Part shown: positions 1 through 6,574 of the stretch, in pieces
How the letters are laid out: each line of letters begins with the position of its first letter
Numbering within the stretch: position 1 is the stretch's first letter
From: Bacteroidota bacterium
GTDB lineage: Bacteria > Bacteroidota > Bacteroidia > Chitinophagales > Chitinophagaceae
NCBI GenBank assembly: GCA_028876035.1
Contig: JAGWTK010000066.1
Span: 1-13,337 of the forward strand
Direction: 5' to 3'
DNA: 13,337 nt
The notes under the pieces: model-generated
Told to the model about the DNA's origin: nothing
Databases searched by the model: none
What the model saw: the letters and a program-made list of their open reading frames with translations, nothing else
Made by a program: the position numbers and the translations under genes

Positions 1-228
1 GAAGGTTTGTCCGCTGGTAAACCAAACCTGGTCACCGGCATGTAGCGCTAGTTTGGATACACGTGCCAATGATTTAAAAGGATGCAGCAGAGACCCCTCT
101 GCTCCATCATCTCCGGAGTTGTCGACATAAAAGGTATCGGCAACCGGCATTGCCGTAGCCGCCGCGCTGGCCATCTCAATACCTGGCCCATTGCTGAGCA
201 GTAGGGAAAGCAGGATGGTTTTATACAT
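1..228 (-). CDS. Exported parallel beta-helix (pectate-lyase-like) protein, N-terminal fragment
   Basis: The frame is open from an ATG at 226-228 to the window edge, giving 76 residues; the rest lies to the left. It begins with a signal peptide (MYKTILLSLLLSNG, residues 1-14, followed by an Ala-rich stretch to about residue 28). Residues 33-76 contain FYVDNSGDDGAEGS, then HPFKSLARVSKL, then HAGDQVWFTSGQTF. That order (YVD..GdD..G....P..SL..V......GD.v.f..G..F) is the usual start of right-handed beta-helix proteins such as pectate lyases and polysaccharide-degrading or surface proteins of Bacteroidota. The catalytic part is not visible, so neither substrate nor enzymatic activity can be stated. 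It lies 69 bp downstream of the YHS lipoprotein gene on the same strand, but with an inverted repeat between them it may be a separate unit. Family assignment is by pattern recognition only. Confidence 0.72.
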   Translation of the reverse strand, partial: MYKTILLSLLLSNGPGIEMASAAATAMPVADTFYVDNSGDDGAEGSLLHPFKSLARVSKLALHAGDQVWFTSGQTF

Positions 229-246
229 TACCGAATCTTTTCTTCA

Positions 247-264
247 ATGTAATGAAAATTACAT
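247..264. repeat. Inverted repeat between the YHS gene and the beta-helix gene
   Basis: Perfect 7-bp arms ATGTAAT and ATTACAT are separated by GAAA. The repeat sits in the 69-bp gap after the YHS lipoprotein stop codon and 19 bp before the start of the beta-helix gene, on whose strand it reads ATGTAATTTTCATTACAT. It could be an operator or a weak AT-rich hairpin. No T-run follows, so it is not a convincing terminator. On the minus strand TAATTTTC inside it matches the Bacteroidota -7 box TAnnTTTG in all but the last base, but no -33 element stands at a suitable distance. Confidence 0.4.
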
Positions 265-297
265 GGTCGGAAAAAACGGGATTGCGTAGGCCTGCAA

Positions 298-597
298 CTA
301 TTTCAATGCCGCCAGATGCGCTTCAGGATCTTTCAGGAAGTCCTCCTTGCATTCTTTTGAACAAAAGCCATACAGTTTTCCTTTGTAAGAACTTGTATCG
401 GTTAGTCCGGCTTTCAACGGCATACCGCAGGAAGGATCTTTTTTGCTGGCAAAACTGAGTTTGGCGAGGGTACTGTCGACCGCTTCAGCCTGGGCAGCCA
501 TGGCTTTGTTTTCTGGCGCGGGAGCTGGTTGTGTGCTGTTTTCCTGGCAGGACGAAACAATCAAACCCAGGGTTACCAGCAAGGTGAGCATTCTCAT
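298..597 (-). CDS. YHS-domain lipoprotein (putative metal binding)
   Basis: I take the ATG at 595-597 as the start, giving 99 residues. It lies 4 bp after the stop of the upstream gene and opens directly into a lipoprotein signal (MRMLTLLVTLGLIVSSC; lipidated Cys17). An in-frame start 48 bp further upstream would put a charged stretch before the signal. A Pro/Ala-rich linker (about 20-45) leads to a YHS domain at about 50-99: DPSCGMPL with Cys57 and Met59, an aromatic YKGKLYGFC segment with Cys79, then KECKEDF with Cys83, ending in DPEAHLA. YHS domains occur in metal-handling proteins, including copper ATPases and heavy-metal reductases; these Cys and Met residues are plausible ligands. As a lipoprotein it should face the periplasm. 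It is the last gene of the SCO/receptor/PepSY run, which fits metal sensing, delivery or sequestration. The specific metal is inferred, not shown. Confidence 0.85.
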   Translation of the reverse strand: MRMLTLLVTLGLIVSSCQENSTQPAPAPENKAMAAQAEAVDSTLAKLSFASKKDPSCGMPLKAGLTDTSSYKGKLYGFCSKECKEDFLKDPEAHLAALK

Positions 598-601
598 GAT
601 T

Positions 602-1402
602 TTATTTTTTTGTTTTATTGAGTAAGGGGAGTATTCCGAGATCATACATCTCGCGCATCATTTCGGTCACCAACAGCGGTGTTTTGTTTGGACTACCACC
701 TTGTACCGGTGGATGCGGATCGTATTCGAGATTCAGCATGATGCCCTGTGCAAATTGTTCGCCCATCAGATCTTTTATGATAGCAAGGCTCATGTCGAGC
801 CCCGCTGTTACACCGGCAGAGGTCCAATACTTCCCGTCCTGAACCCAACGCCGGTTTTGAAATGTCGCGCCGTAGCGGGCAAGCATCTCGTCAGCCCGGT
901 ACCAGTTGGTAGTCGCTTTTTTATCGCGCAAGAGGCCGGTAGCGCCCAGTATCCAGGCGCCGGTGCAAACACTGGTCGTGTAGATGGAATGTTCATCGAT
1001 ACGGCGGATCCAATTGAGTACACTGCTGTCCTGCGTTTGCAAAAAGGTTTCCATAGCTCCGCCGGGAATGACCAGTATATCTAATTGGTTCACTTCCGCG
1101 ATACTCGTGTCGACGGCTATTTTCAGTCCGCGTTGGTTTTTGATCCAGCCTTTCTTTTGCGCGACAAAAAATACTTTGATGCCGCCGCCCATCTCAGCCA
1201 GTGTTTCGTAGGGGCCCATCGCATCAAGGGTTTGAAACCCGTCATATAAGTAAATGCCAATGGTCTTTACCGGTTTGGAAGGCCGGGTCATCAGCAGATC
1301 CATTTTTGCTTTGTGGCTACGCGCCAGGGAATCCTGGTTTTGCCCTTGCGTCATTGCGTTGATGAGCATGATCCCGAGTAGTGTCATTACTAACTGTTTC
1401 AT
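602..1402 (-). CDS. Exported DJ-1/PfpI family protein (GATase1-like)
   Basis: The start is the ATG at 1400-1402, whose ATGA overlaps the stop of the PepSY gene; this is typical translational coupling and gives 266 residues. A longer frame to 1516 exists, but it would lie inside the PepSY gene and bury the signal peptide (MKQLVMTLLGIMLINAMTQGQ, residues 1-21). The domain spans about 45-225: YDGFQTLDAMGPYE (Asp60, Glu66), ILVIPGG (109-115), the nucleophile elbow TTSVCTGAWILGATGLL with Cys146, and TSAGVTAGLDMSL (194-206). These elements match the isonitrile-hydratase-like and AraC-associated branch of the DJ-1/PfpI superfamily. There is no C-terminal DNA-binding domain; after the core comes a 40-residue tail rich in Pro and Met. 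Most relatives are cytoplasmic, so export is unusual. A role in the envelope with a neighbouring metal system, such as thiol or metal chemistry, is inference. The substrate is unknown. Confidence 0.82.
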   Translation of the reverse strand: MKQLVMTLLGIMLINAMTQGQNQDSLARSHKAKMDLLMTRPSKPVKTIGIYLYDGFQTLDAMGPYETLAEMGGGIKVFFVAQKKGWIKNQRGLKIAVDTSIAEVNQLDILVIPGGAMETFLQTQDSSVLNWIRRIDEHSIYTTSVCTGAWILGATGLLRDKKATTNWYRADEMLARYGATFQNRRWVQDGKYWTSAGVTAGLDMSLAIIKDLMGEQFAQGIMLNLEYDPHPPVQGGSPNKTPLLVTEMMREMYDLGILPLLNKTKK

Positions 1403-3045
1403 GCTATATTCTTTTTTTGAGCGTTGTTTCGATTGATTTTCACAAAGAGAAAAATTCCAACGGCTACCATAGCAATTTGCATCGCAGCCCAGAACATGGT
1501 GCTGAAATCGCGCCACGACTTACCGGCAAAATCCATGAAATGGTGTTTGTGCAGGAAAGAGAAACTATACCCTTCGTACAGGTCCTGGTCATCTATTCGT
1601 GCAGCGAGTGCGCCCGAGGACGTTTCAATATACCATCGTTCATTTCCGTTCACGGCATAGCCGAACTTCCATACCGGCAGCCGCTTGTTGATAAATCCAT
1701 ATTCGCCTTCGAATCTGGTAATCGCTGTTGTTGCAGTAACGGCGGTTGCGGGCTGGCCGCTGTAGTAAGCTGCCAGGAAACCGGCGTAGTGTTTCTCTCC
1801 ATCCGGCAGTGGTGCGTAGCTGGCGGCATTCACGTAAATGCAATTGGGGATGTCGGTGCTCATTGCTTTTACAAAATCTCCGGCAGGTTTGCCTGTTTTT
1901 TTGTTCGCCATCTGCATATTCTTATGGAACAGTTGCCAATAGTCGGCTCCATCGATCGACACAAGCGAGAGGTTGGTAAGTTTTTCGCCGGCAGGTAATG
2001 ACTTCATTAATTCGTTCCAGTGGATATTCAGTCCGGAAGCCGCAAATTCATAGATGGGCGTTGTTTTTTGAGTTGCTGCCGGAAGCAGTTTGGCCAGCGC
2101 ATGATAGCCCCCGCTGAAACTAAACAACAGCGTGAACAGGGAAGCCGTAACGGAAGTGAGCCGATGGTTCCAACGCCATTGGCTGACTGGCTTTCCGGCC
2201 GGTTTTTTCGATTTTGTAGTGAAGAAGATGTAAAGTCCTGATATGGCAGCGAGCATCGAAAGCAACATCAGGCTTATCTCGACAACCGGTTTGAACCGGC
2301 CCAATCCGTTCAGCCAGCTCATGGTATGAAAGAGCATAAATATCTTATCGAAAACTGCTCGTTTATTGTCCATTGCAAAGGCGAGCCGGTCCTGGCCCGT
2401 TTCAACATATACGCGGATGCCATCTGCCCGATCAAAGGCAACGCGGTATACAGGTAACAATCGATTGATGTCTTTGTATTCATCCATAAAAGCGTCTACT
2501 TTCTCGACCTGCGTGATCGCCGCACCATTACTAACATTCATGATGGATGCAGTCGCATTAATGCAGCAGTCGTGTTCGGGAATGACTTCTTTTTCCTCGT
2601 TGCTGGCGGCAACTGCTGTTGGCAAAGCTTGCTCAAGCGATGCCAGCAGGGGCGCCTCTTTTTTTATCGGTTGCCCCTCCGTAAAGATCCTGGCCAGGTA
2701 GCGTGCATACAATTCATCGCCATTTTTCAACAGGTTGCCGCTTTGCGTGCTGATATAGCTGAGTGAACTTTTACCAGCGATGCCCAACTGGTAAAAGTAA
2801 TTGCCATTGATCTGTACAATTCTCACGGAACGGATCGATGCAATATTGTTTTTCAGCAAGGCTTTGTCCAGCGACACAATAAAATGGTTGCTGTCAAGCG
2901 CAGGGGCCGAATAAGTTGGCTGTGCAATCCTGGGCCGGATATTGGTCATGATGGGATGCATAAATCCGCTGGCTGCCCAAAGAACTACCGGCAGTGCAAC
3001 AATCAATGAAAGTTTACGGTGCCATTTATAAATACTTTTTCGCAT
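1399..3045 (-). CDS. PepSY-associated membrane protein with internal duplication
   Basis: A 548-residue inner-membrane protein of the PepSY-TM type, often found beside TonB-dependent receptors and likened to iron-regulated or siderophore-reductase membrane proteins. Four membrane helices are visible at about 11-31, 253-276, 296-316 and 514-535. The protein looks like two copies of the same unit (TM, periplasmic PepSY region, TM): WHRKLSL at 8 pairs with WNHRLTSV at 292, YLARIFTEGQP at 116 with FLAAYYSGQP at 423, RLLPVYRVAF at 195 with KRLPVWKFGY at 454, and VYVET at 212 with WYIET at 471. The first copy carries about 50 extra residues (about 130-184) including HDCC (158-161). Histidines near the membrane (His9, His30, His240, and HKHH at 499-502) could bind haem or metal. 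The gene starts 18 bp after the receptor stop and overlaps the next gene by 4 bp, so it is co-transcribed and probably processes what the receptor imports. Confidence 0.85.
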   Translation of the reverse strand: MRKSIYKWHRKLSLIVALPVVLWAASGFMHPIMTNIRPRIAQPTYSAPALDSNHFIVSLDKALLKNNIASIRSVRIVQINGNYFYQLGIAGKSSLSYISTQSGNLLKNGDELYARYLARIFTEGQPIKKEAPLLASLEQALPTAVAASNEEKEVIPEHDCCINATASIMNVSNGAAITQVEKVDAFMDEYKDINRLLPVYRVAFDRADGIRVYVETGQDRLAFAMDNKRAVFDKIFMLFHTMSWLNGLGRFKPVVEISLMLLSMLAAISGLYIFFTTKSKKPAGKPVSQWRWNHRLTSVTASLFTLLFSFSGGYHALAKLLPAATQKTTPIYEFAASGLNIHWNELMKSLPAGEKLTNLSLVSIDGADYWQLFHKNMQMANKKTGKPAGDFVKAMSTDIPNCIYVNAASYAPLPDGEKHYAGFLAAYYSGQPATAVTATTAITRFEGEYGFINKRLPVWKFGYAVNGNERWYIETSSGALAARIDDQDLYEGYSFSFLHKHHFMDFAGKSWRDFSTMFWAAMQIAMVAVGIFLFVKINRNNAQKKNIA

Positions 3046-3063
3046 GGTTGCTGATTGATTAGC

Positions 3064-5367
3064 TTATTTAATTTTTTTGCCGAAATGCCAGGCGAGCCCC
3101 AGGGTAAGTTCCCTTGGATCGCCCAGGTTGTAGGCATAGGAACTGCTTCCGTTGCTGGTAGCATTTTTTGAAGCAAATACAGAATAGTAGGTGTTGCCGG
3201 CATTCAGGGCATTGATCCAAATTTCGAATGCATGTAACCGGTAGCCTGCCCGGAGGTTGAGCACATCAAAACCTTTGTACGCTGTAGCGTCCAAATCGTC
3301 CATGAAATACCTGCCCTGGTGCTGCCATTCTGCGGCGATGCGGAAGCCCGGTATAGCTGCAGGCTTCCAGGTAATTTCTGCATTGCAGGTAAACCTTGGC
3401 GCTGCACTCATTTCTTTGCCATCGTATTTTACGCCGTTCGCCGTATTGTTCACGAAAAGGTGTTTGGCATTGGTAGCGCTGAAGCGGAGGTAAAGTGATT
3501 GAACCGGGTGGTAATTAATACCATATTCAATGCCGGTGTGACGGGTAGAACCAGCGTTTTGGTTCACGGTGCTGTTATCGGGCAGGCGTACTGAAATGAT
3601 CTCGTTTTTACCTTCCAGCCGGTAGATGCTCCAGTCGGCATATAACTTATTACTCAGTAACGATATCCACCCACCTATTTCATAATTATTGAAACTTTGC
3701 GGGAGCAGATAAGGTGCAACTTTTGCACTGCTGTACAGTTCCGTGAGTTGCGGTGGCACATAACCCTGGCTGAAATTGGCATAGAAGCCGATGCCGTGGT
3801 GGTTATAGGTTAGTCCAAGCTTGGGTGTAAACCTTGCAAAGCTGTTGATGGTAGAAGCCGTTTTCACACCAGCTGCGGCGGAGAGGTTATTGATAAAGTA
3901 ATATTGAAAAGCATCGTAGCGCAGGGCAGCTACCAGCTTTAATCCTTTTGTTGGTGAACATTCGAAATCAGCATAGGCTGCCATGTTCATGATACCGGTT
4001 TTGTATTTGCTCAGGAAGGAGTCGGGCACCGGTGTTGTATAGCTTGTATACTTGCCGCTCACACTGTCTTTGTTGATCGAAATGAATTTTGCGTAGTAGC
4101 TCTGCGGACTGAAGTCGAGGCTGGCGCCGGAAATGATTTTGCTATCCAGCCAGGAAAATTTTTGCGTGTGCGTAACAAACAGCGCATAGGTCTTAAAAGC
4201 ATTTTCATTGATTTGTCCGCGGAACTTATAAGGGTTGGAAGTTGAAGCAATAGAGTAGGCCGGGTTCTGTCCAACGGAGTTGTCGCGGTACATAAACGCC
4301 AGATTGGTACTGCTGTTTGCATTCCAATCGTGTGTCAATTGTGATTTATACCGGAGTGCGCTTACTTTCCGATATGTAAAAGTTTGTTGGGTACTGTAAT
4401 TTTTTTGAAAAAAGCGGACGCTGTCGATCGAGCCGGTCATCTGGCTATAGTAGTCGACGTACGCAAGTGTGTTTGACCAGTTTGTTTGATTGCCGGCGCG
4501 GTAGTCGGTACGAATGGTAAACGCCTTTTTGTTAAAGTCGGTGAATTCAATCGGGCCATTTTTTTTATCGGCATAGTAACCGCTTACCAATACCCCCAGT
4601 TTACCGATTGTGGTACCGATTTGCGCATCGGCCCGTTTGTAGCCTTTGTCATTTGCCTGAACACTCACCGAGCCAGCGGTAAAAACCGGGGCGCTTTGGG
4701 TGATGACATTCACCGCTCCCCCGATGGCTTCTGATCCATACAAGGCCGAAGAGGGGCCTTTGATCACTTCAATGCTTTTCGCAGCGGGCAGGTTCATTTC
4801 CAGCAGGGCGTTGTGGTTGTACACGCCGGTAGTTCTGATGGGTATACCGTCTTCCATGTAAAGGAACAGGCTTTTGGTGGTCATTGGCTGGCGGATACTC
4901 ATTTCGTGCTGTTCGTTGCCGAGGTTCACCATGAACACGCCACTTACTTTATTGAGTAATTGATCCAGGCGCTGGGCTTTTGTGTCTTCGATGGTTTGTT
5001 TGTTGATAGTAGCGATGGCAACAGGTGCGTCGGCTCTTTTTTGCGCCGTTCGGTTGGCGCTGACTACTACCGATTCCAGCAGGCTGGAGGCAGGTTGGAG
5101 CAGGATATTCCGTGTGCTGTTATTAAGTGTAAGTGATTTTTTTGCATAGCCTATACAGGTAATCTCTACCTGCGTGGGCATTGTGAGCTGTATGCTAACC
5201 TCACCTCCCGCATTGCTGGTATAAACAAATCCGGATGAACGGATATGTATGTTCGCAGAGGCGATAGGCTCATGGGAAAGGCTGTCTGCAATTCGGATGC
5301 TTATACTGTCTTGCCCATTTGCTGTAATCGTAGCAAATAGCAGCAAGGTATACACGAAGTATTTCAT
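3064..5367 (-). CDS. TonB-dependent outer-membrane receptor
   Basis: 767 residues, a normal length for a TonB-dependent receptor. The order is: signal peptide (1-18, ending ITANG), a carboxypeptidase-regulatory-like beta-sandwich (about 21-92), a TonB-box/plug region opening at SVVVSANR (99-106), the plug to about 225 with the hallmarks MEDGIPIR (171-178), IEVIKGPSSALYG (199-211) and EAIGGAVNVIT (213-223), then a beta-barrel to the C terminus (GDPRELTLGLAWHFG near the end). In the plug, NEQHEMSIRQPM and GVYNHNALLEMN contain several His and Met residues, compatible with a metal or metal-chelate ligand, although such residues alone do not prove it. It imports a substrate across the outer membrane using TonB energy. 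Downstream PepSY, DJ-1 and YHS genes follow closely; upstream, a 160-bp gap with a palindrome suggests the receptor has its own regulated promoter. Copper is my preferred substrate because of the SCO and YHS neighbours; an iron chelate remains possible. Confidence 0.93.
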   Translation of the reverse strand: MKYFVYTLLLFATITANGQDSISIRIADSLSHEPIASANIHIRSSGFVYTSNAGGEVSIQLTMPTQVEITCIGYAKKSLTLNNSTRNILLQPASSLLESVVVSANRTAQKRADAPVAIATINKQTIEDTKAQRLDQLLNKVSGVFMVNLGNEQHEMSIRQPMTTKSLFLYMEDGIPIRTTGVYNHNALLEMNLPAAKSIEVIKGPSSALYGSEAIGGAVNVITQSAPVFTAGSVSVQANDKGYKRADAQIGTTIGKLGVLVSGYYADKKNGPIEFTDFNKKAFTIRTDYRAGNQTNWSNTLAYVDYYSQMTGSIDSVRFFQKNYSTQQTFTYRKVSALRYKSQLTHDWNANSSTNLAFMYRDNSVGQNPAYSIASTSNPYKFRGQINENAFKTYALFVTHTQKFSWLDSKIISGASLDFSPQSYYAKFISINKDSVSGKYTSYTTPVPDSFLSKYKTGIMNMAAYADFECSPTKGLKLVAALRYDAFQYYFINNLSAAAGVKTASTINSFARFTPKLGLTYNHHGIGFYANFSQGYVPPQLTELYSSAKVAPYLLPQSFNNYEIGGWISLLSNKLYADWSIYRLEGKNEIISVRLPDNSTVNQNAGSTRHTGIEYGINYHPVQSLYLRFSATNAKHLFVNNTANGVKYDGKEMSAAPRFTCNAEITWKPAAIPGFRIAAEWQHQGRYFMDDLDATAYKGFDVLNLRAGYRLHAFEIWINALNAGNTYYSVFASKNATSNGSSSYAYNLGDPRELTLGLAWHFGKKIK

Positions 5368-5527
5368 GTGCTTTCTGGTTGAATTGGAAATGATGGATTG
5401 GTGGATGGCGGTTGCACGCGCTGTTGCTTACTTGTTTACGCGGCTTTTACTGTCTTACTGTAAGACAACACTGGAAGAACTGCGTAACAAAGCAGTGTCA
5501 GTTTGTTTGCAATGAATAGAATCCTGC
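5368..5527 (-). promoter_or_regulatory. Leader/regulatory region in front of the receptor gene
   Basis: This 160-bp gap is the only long one in the minus-strand run and lies immediately upstream of the receptor. It contains a perfect 17-bp palindrome (5451-5467) and a weaker ACTGC-N8-GCAGT inverted repeat (5479-5496). I find no good TAnnTTTG -7 box, so either a different sigma factor acts here or the receptor is read through from the upstream gene. No ORF in it looks real. Confidence 0.5.
5451..5467. promoter_or_regulatory. 17-bp palindrome, candidate operator
   Basis: TGTCTTAC, one central T, then GTAAGACA: both 8-bp arms match perfectly. The centre lies about 90 bp upstream of the receptor start codon. 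The left arm overlaps a second copy of TTACTGT (5447-5453 and 5455-5461, spaced 8 bp). A perfect odd-length dyad of this size is typical of a dimeric repressor site, and TTAC/GTAA half-sites recall BlaI/CopY-type operators. No regulator gene is in the window, so which protein binds is unknown. Confidence 0.5.
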
Positions 5528-5896
5528 TTAGGCAAGTGCGGGGGGGTGGAAAAATGGCCTGGTATCACCATTAGGAAGTAATGCGTTCCTGAAGAGTCCG
5601 TACGAACCGTGCTTTCCTATTGCGGCAATGGCTACCTGATTAAAATCATCTTCGCAAAAAAGGTGAAGTTCTTTCAATCTAAGATCTGGCTGCTTTTCCT
5701 GCTGTTTGTTCGATGCATTGATCTGCTTCTCAAGGTAGCAGGAACCCTTACAAACCGGGATGCGGTCGAAGCGATTGATACAGATGTTTTCAGCTATGTA
5801 GCTGCGATTCAGGAAGAAAGAGAAAAGTATCCAGTGCTGACCCGTTGTTTGGATAAGAAAGATTGCGAGTAATAATATGGCGGCCAGCTTCTTCAA
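5528..5896 (-). CDS. Small exported Cys-motif protein, unrecognised family
   Basis: 122 residues from a TTG at 5894-5896; no ATG exists in frame between the upstream stop and the signal sequence, and the MKKLAAILLLAIFLIQTTGQ that results is a normal signal peptide or membrane anchor. After a second hydrophobic patch (HWILFSFFLN, 21-30) come Cys39, then PVCKGSCYLEKQI (47-59, with Cys49 and Cys53), a polar Gln/Lys-rich stretch (about 60-75), Cys81, and a C terminus FFHPPALA. I do not recognise a named domain. From memory, similar Bacteroidota proteins with a CxGKCYLxKQL-like motif and an FHPP end exist as hypothetical proteins near metal genes; this cannot be checked here. It starts 15 bp after the SCO gene and lies upstream of the receptor, so a role in binding or passing on a metal in the periplasm is a reasonable inference. 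The last codons include a run of seven C. Confidence 0.75.
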   Translation of the reverse strand: MKKLAAILLLAIFLIQTTGQHWILFSFFLNRSYIAENICINRFDRIPVCKGSCYLEKQINASNKQQEKQPDLRLKELHLFCEDDFNQVAIAAIGKHGSYGLFRNALLPNGDTRPFFHPPALA

Positions 5897-5901
5897 TGCG
5901 G

Positions 5902-5934
5902 CAAAAGTATACTAAAACTGTTCTTTCAGCAAAA
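5902..5934 (-). promoter_or_regulatory. Bacteroidota-type promoter in front of the small Cys-motif gene
   Basis: On the minus strand TTTTG (5930-5934), a 20-nt spacer and TACTTTTG (5902-5909) match the Bacteroidota consensus TTG-N(17-23)-TAnnTTTG exactly. The box overlaps the stop codon of the SCO gene. Transcription would be expected to start only a few bases after 5902, which is at the TTG start codon of the next gene, so a transcript from here would have almost no leader. Whether it is used is not known. Confidence 0.5.
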
Positions 5935-6532
5935 TATCGATATCTGATTTTAATCGTGTTGTTTCTTTCGCATTGGTACCATCGTATACACCGCGGATAT
6001 GTCCTTTTCGATCGATCAGCAATAATCCACCGCTGTGTGTGAAGCCGCCGGGCGCTGTACTGTCGGGGTAGGCAGCCGAGAAATACGATTTATTAGACAA
6101 ATTCAGGATGCTGTCTTTGTTGCCCGTCACAAAATGCCATTGCGCGGCCTTTACACCCAGCATGCTGGCATAGGCTTTTAGCCGGGGAATGGTATCGTGT
6201 TTAGGGTCGATGCTGTGGGAAACAAAGGCGACACGGGGGTCTGATTCAAAGGCCTGGTACACCGTGCGCATTTGTTGGGTGATGATGGGGCAAATAGAAG
6301 GACAGGATAGAAAGATAAAATCAGCGACATATATTTTGTTGCGTAGCGACTCGTTGCTCACCTGGTTGCTGTCCTGGTCCATCAATAGAAAAGGCGCAAT
6401 CACCGGGTAACTGGTGTCCTTCCCGATAATCAAAGGTTCACCGAGGAACGGAAGCTTCGCTGGTGGTTCTTTACAGGAGAACAGCAGGAGCAGACAAACG
6501 AAAACAGTGAACGACCGGATTGCATGGGTCAT
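5912..6532 (-). CDS. SCO1/SenC/PrrC-family copper chaperone lipoprotein
   Basis: I take the ATG at 6530-6532, giving 206 residues, because it opens directly into a lipoprotein signal (MTHAIRSFTVFVCLLLLFSC, lipidated Cys20). An in-frame TTG at 6568 would add 12 residues. The thioredoxin-like SCO fold follows: VADFIFLSCPSICP with the metal-binding pair Cys77 and Cys81 (CxxxCP), SIDPKHDT (107-114), and the third copper ligand His166 in GGFTHSGG. All three conserved ligands are present, so the protein should be functional. SCO proteins bind Cu(I)/Cu(II) and help assemble the CuA centre of cytochrome c oxidase, or act as thiol-disulfide reductases in the periplasm. No oxidase gene is in the window; instead it is followed 15 bp later by the small Cys-motif protein and then the receptor. 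This supports a copper-related theme for the run. Confidence 0.92.
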   Translation of the reverse strand: MTHAIRSFTVFVCLLLLFSCKEPPAKLPFLGEPLIIGKDTSYPVIAPFLLMDQDSNQVSNESLRNKIYVADFIFLSCPSICPIITQQMRTVYQAFESDPRVAFVSHSIDPKHDTIPRLKAYASMLGVKAAQWHFVTGNKDSILNLSNKSYFSAAYPDSTAPGGFTHSGGLLLIDRKGHIRGVYDGTNAKETTRLKSDIDILLKEQF

Positions 6533-6574
6533 GCGGCAAAATTCGGAAGGCAGGACGAGAAAGTTCAAAATAAG

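Noticed and set aside
701..1084. Open frame of 127 codons on the plus strand inside the DJ-1 gene
   Set aside because: Antisense to conserved catalytic motifs; composition and lack of any recognisable domain point to a chance frame.
1403..1516. N-terminal extension of the DJ-1/PfpI frame by 38 residues
   Set aside because: It lies wholly inside the PepSY gene and would put charged residues in front of a good signal peptide; the ATGA overlap marks the real start.
5538..5546. Run of seven C in the coding strand near the 3' end of the small Cys-motif gene, possible phase-variation site
   Set aside because: Seven bases is short for slippage control and it affects only the last few residues.
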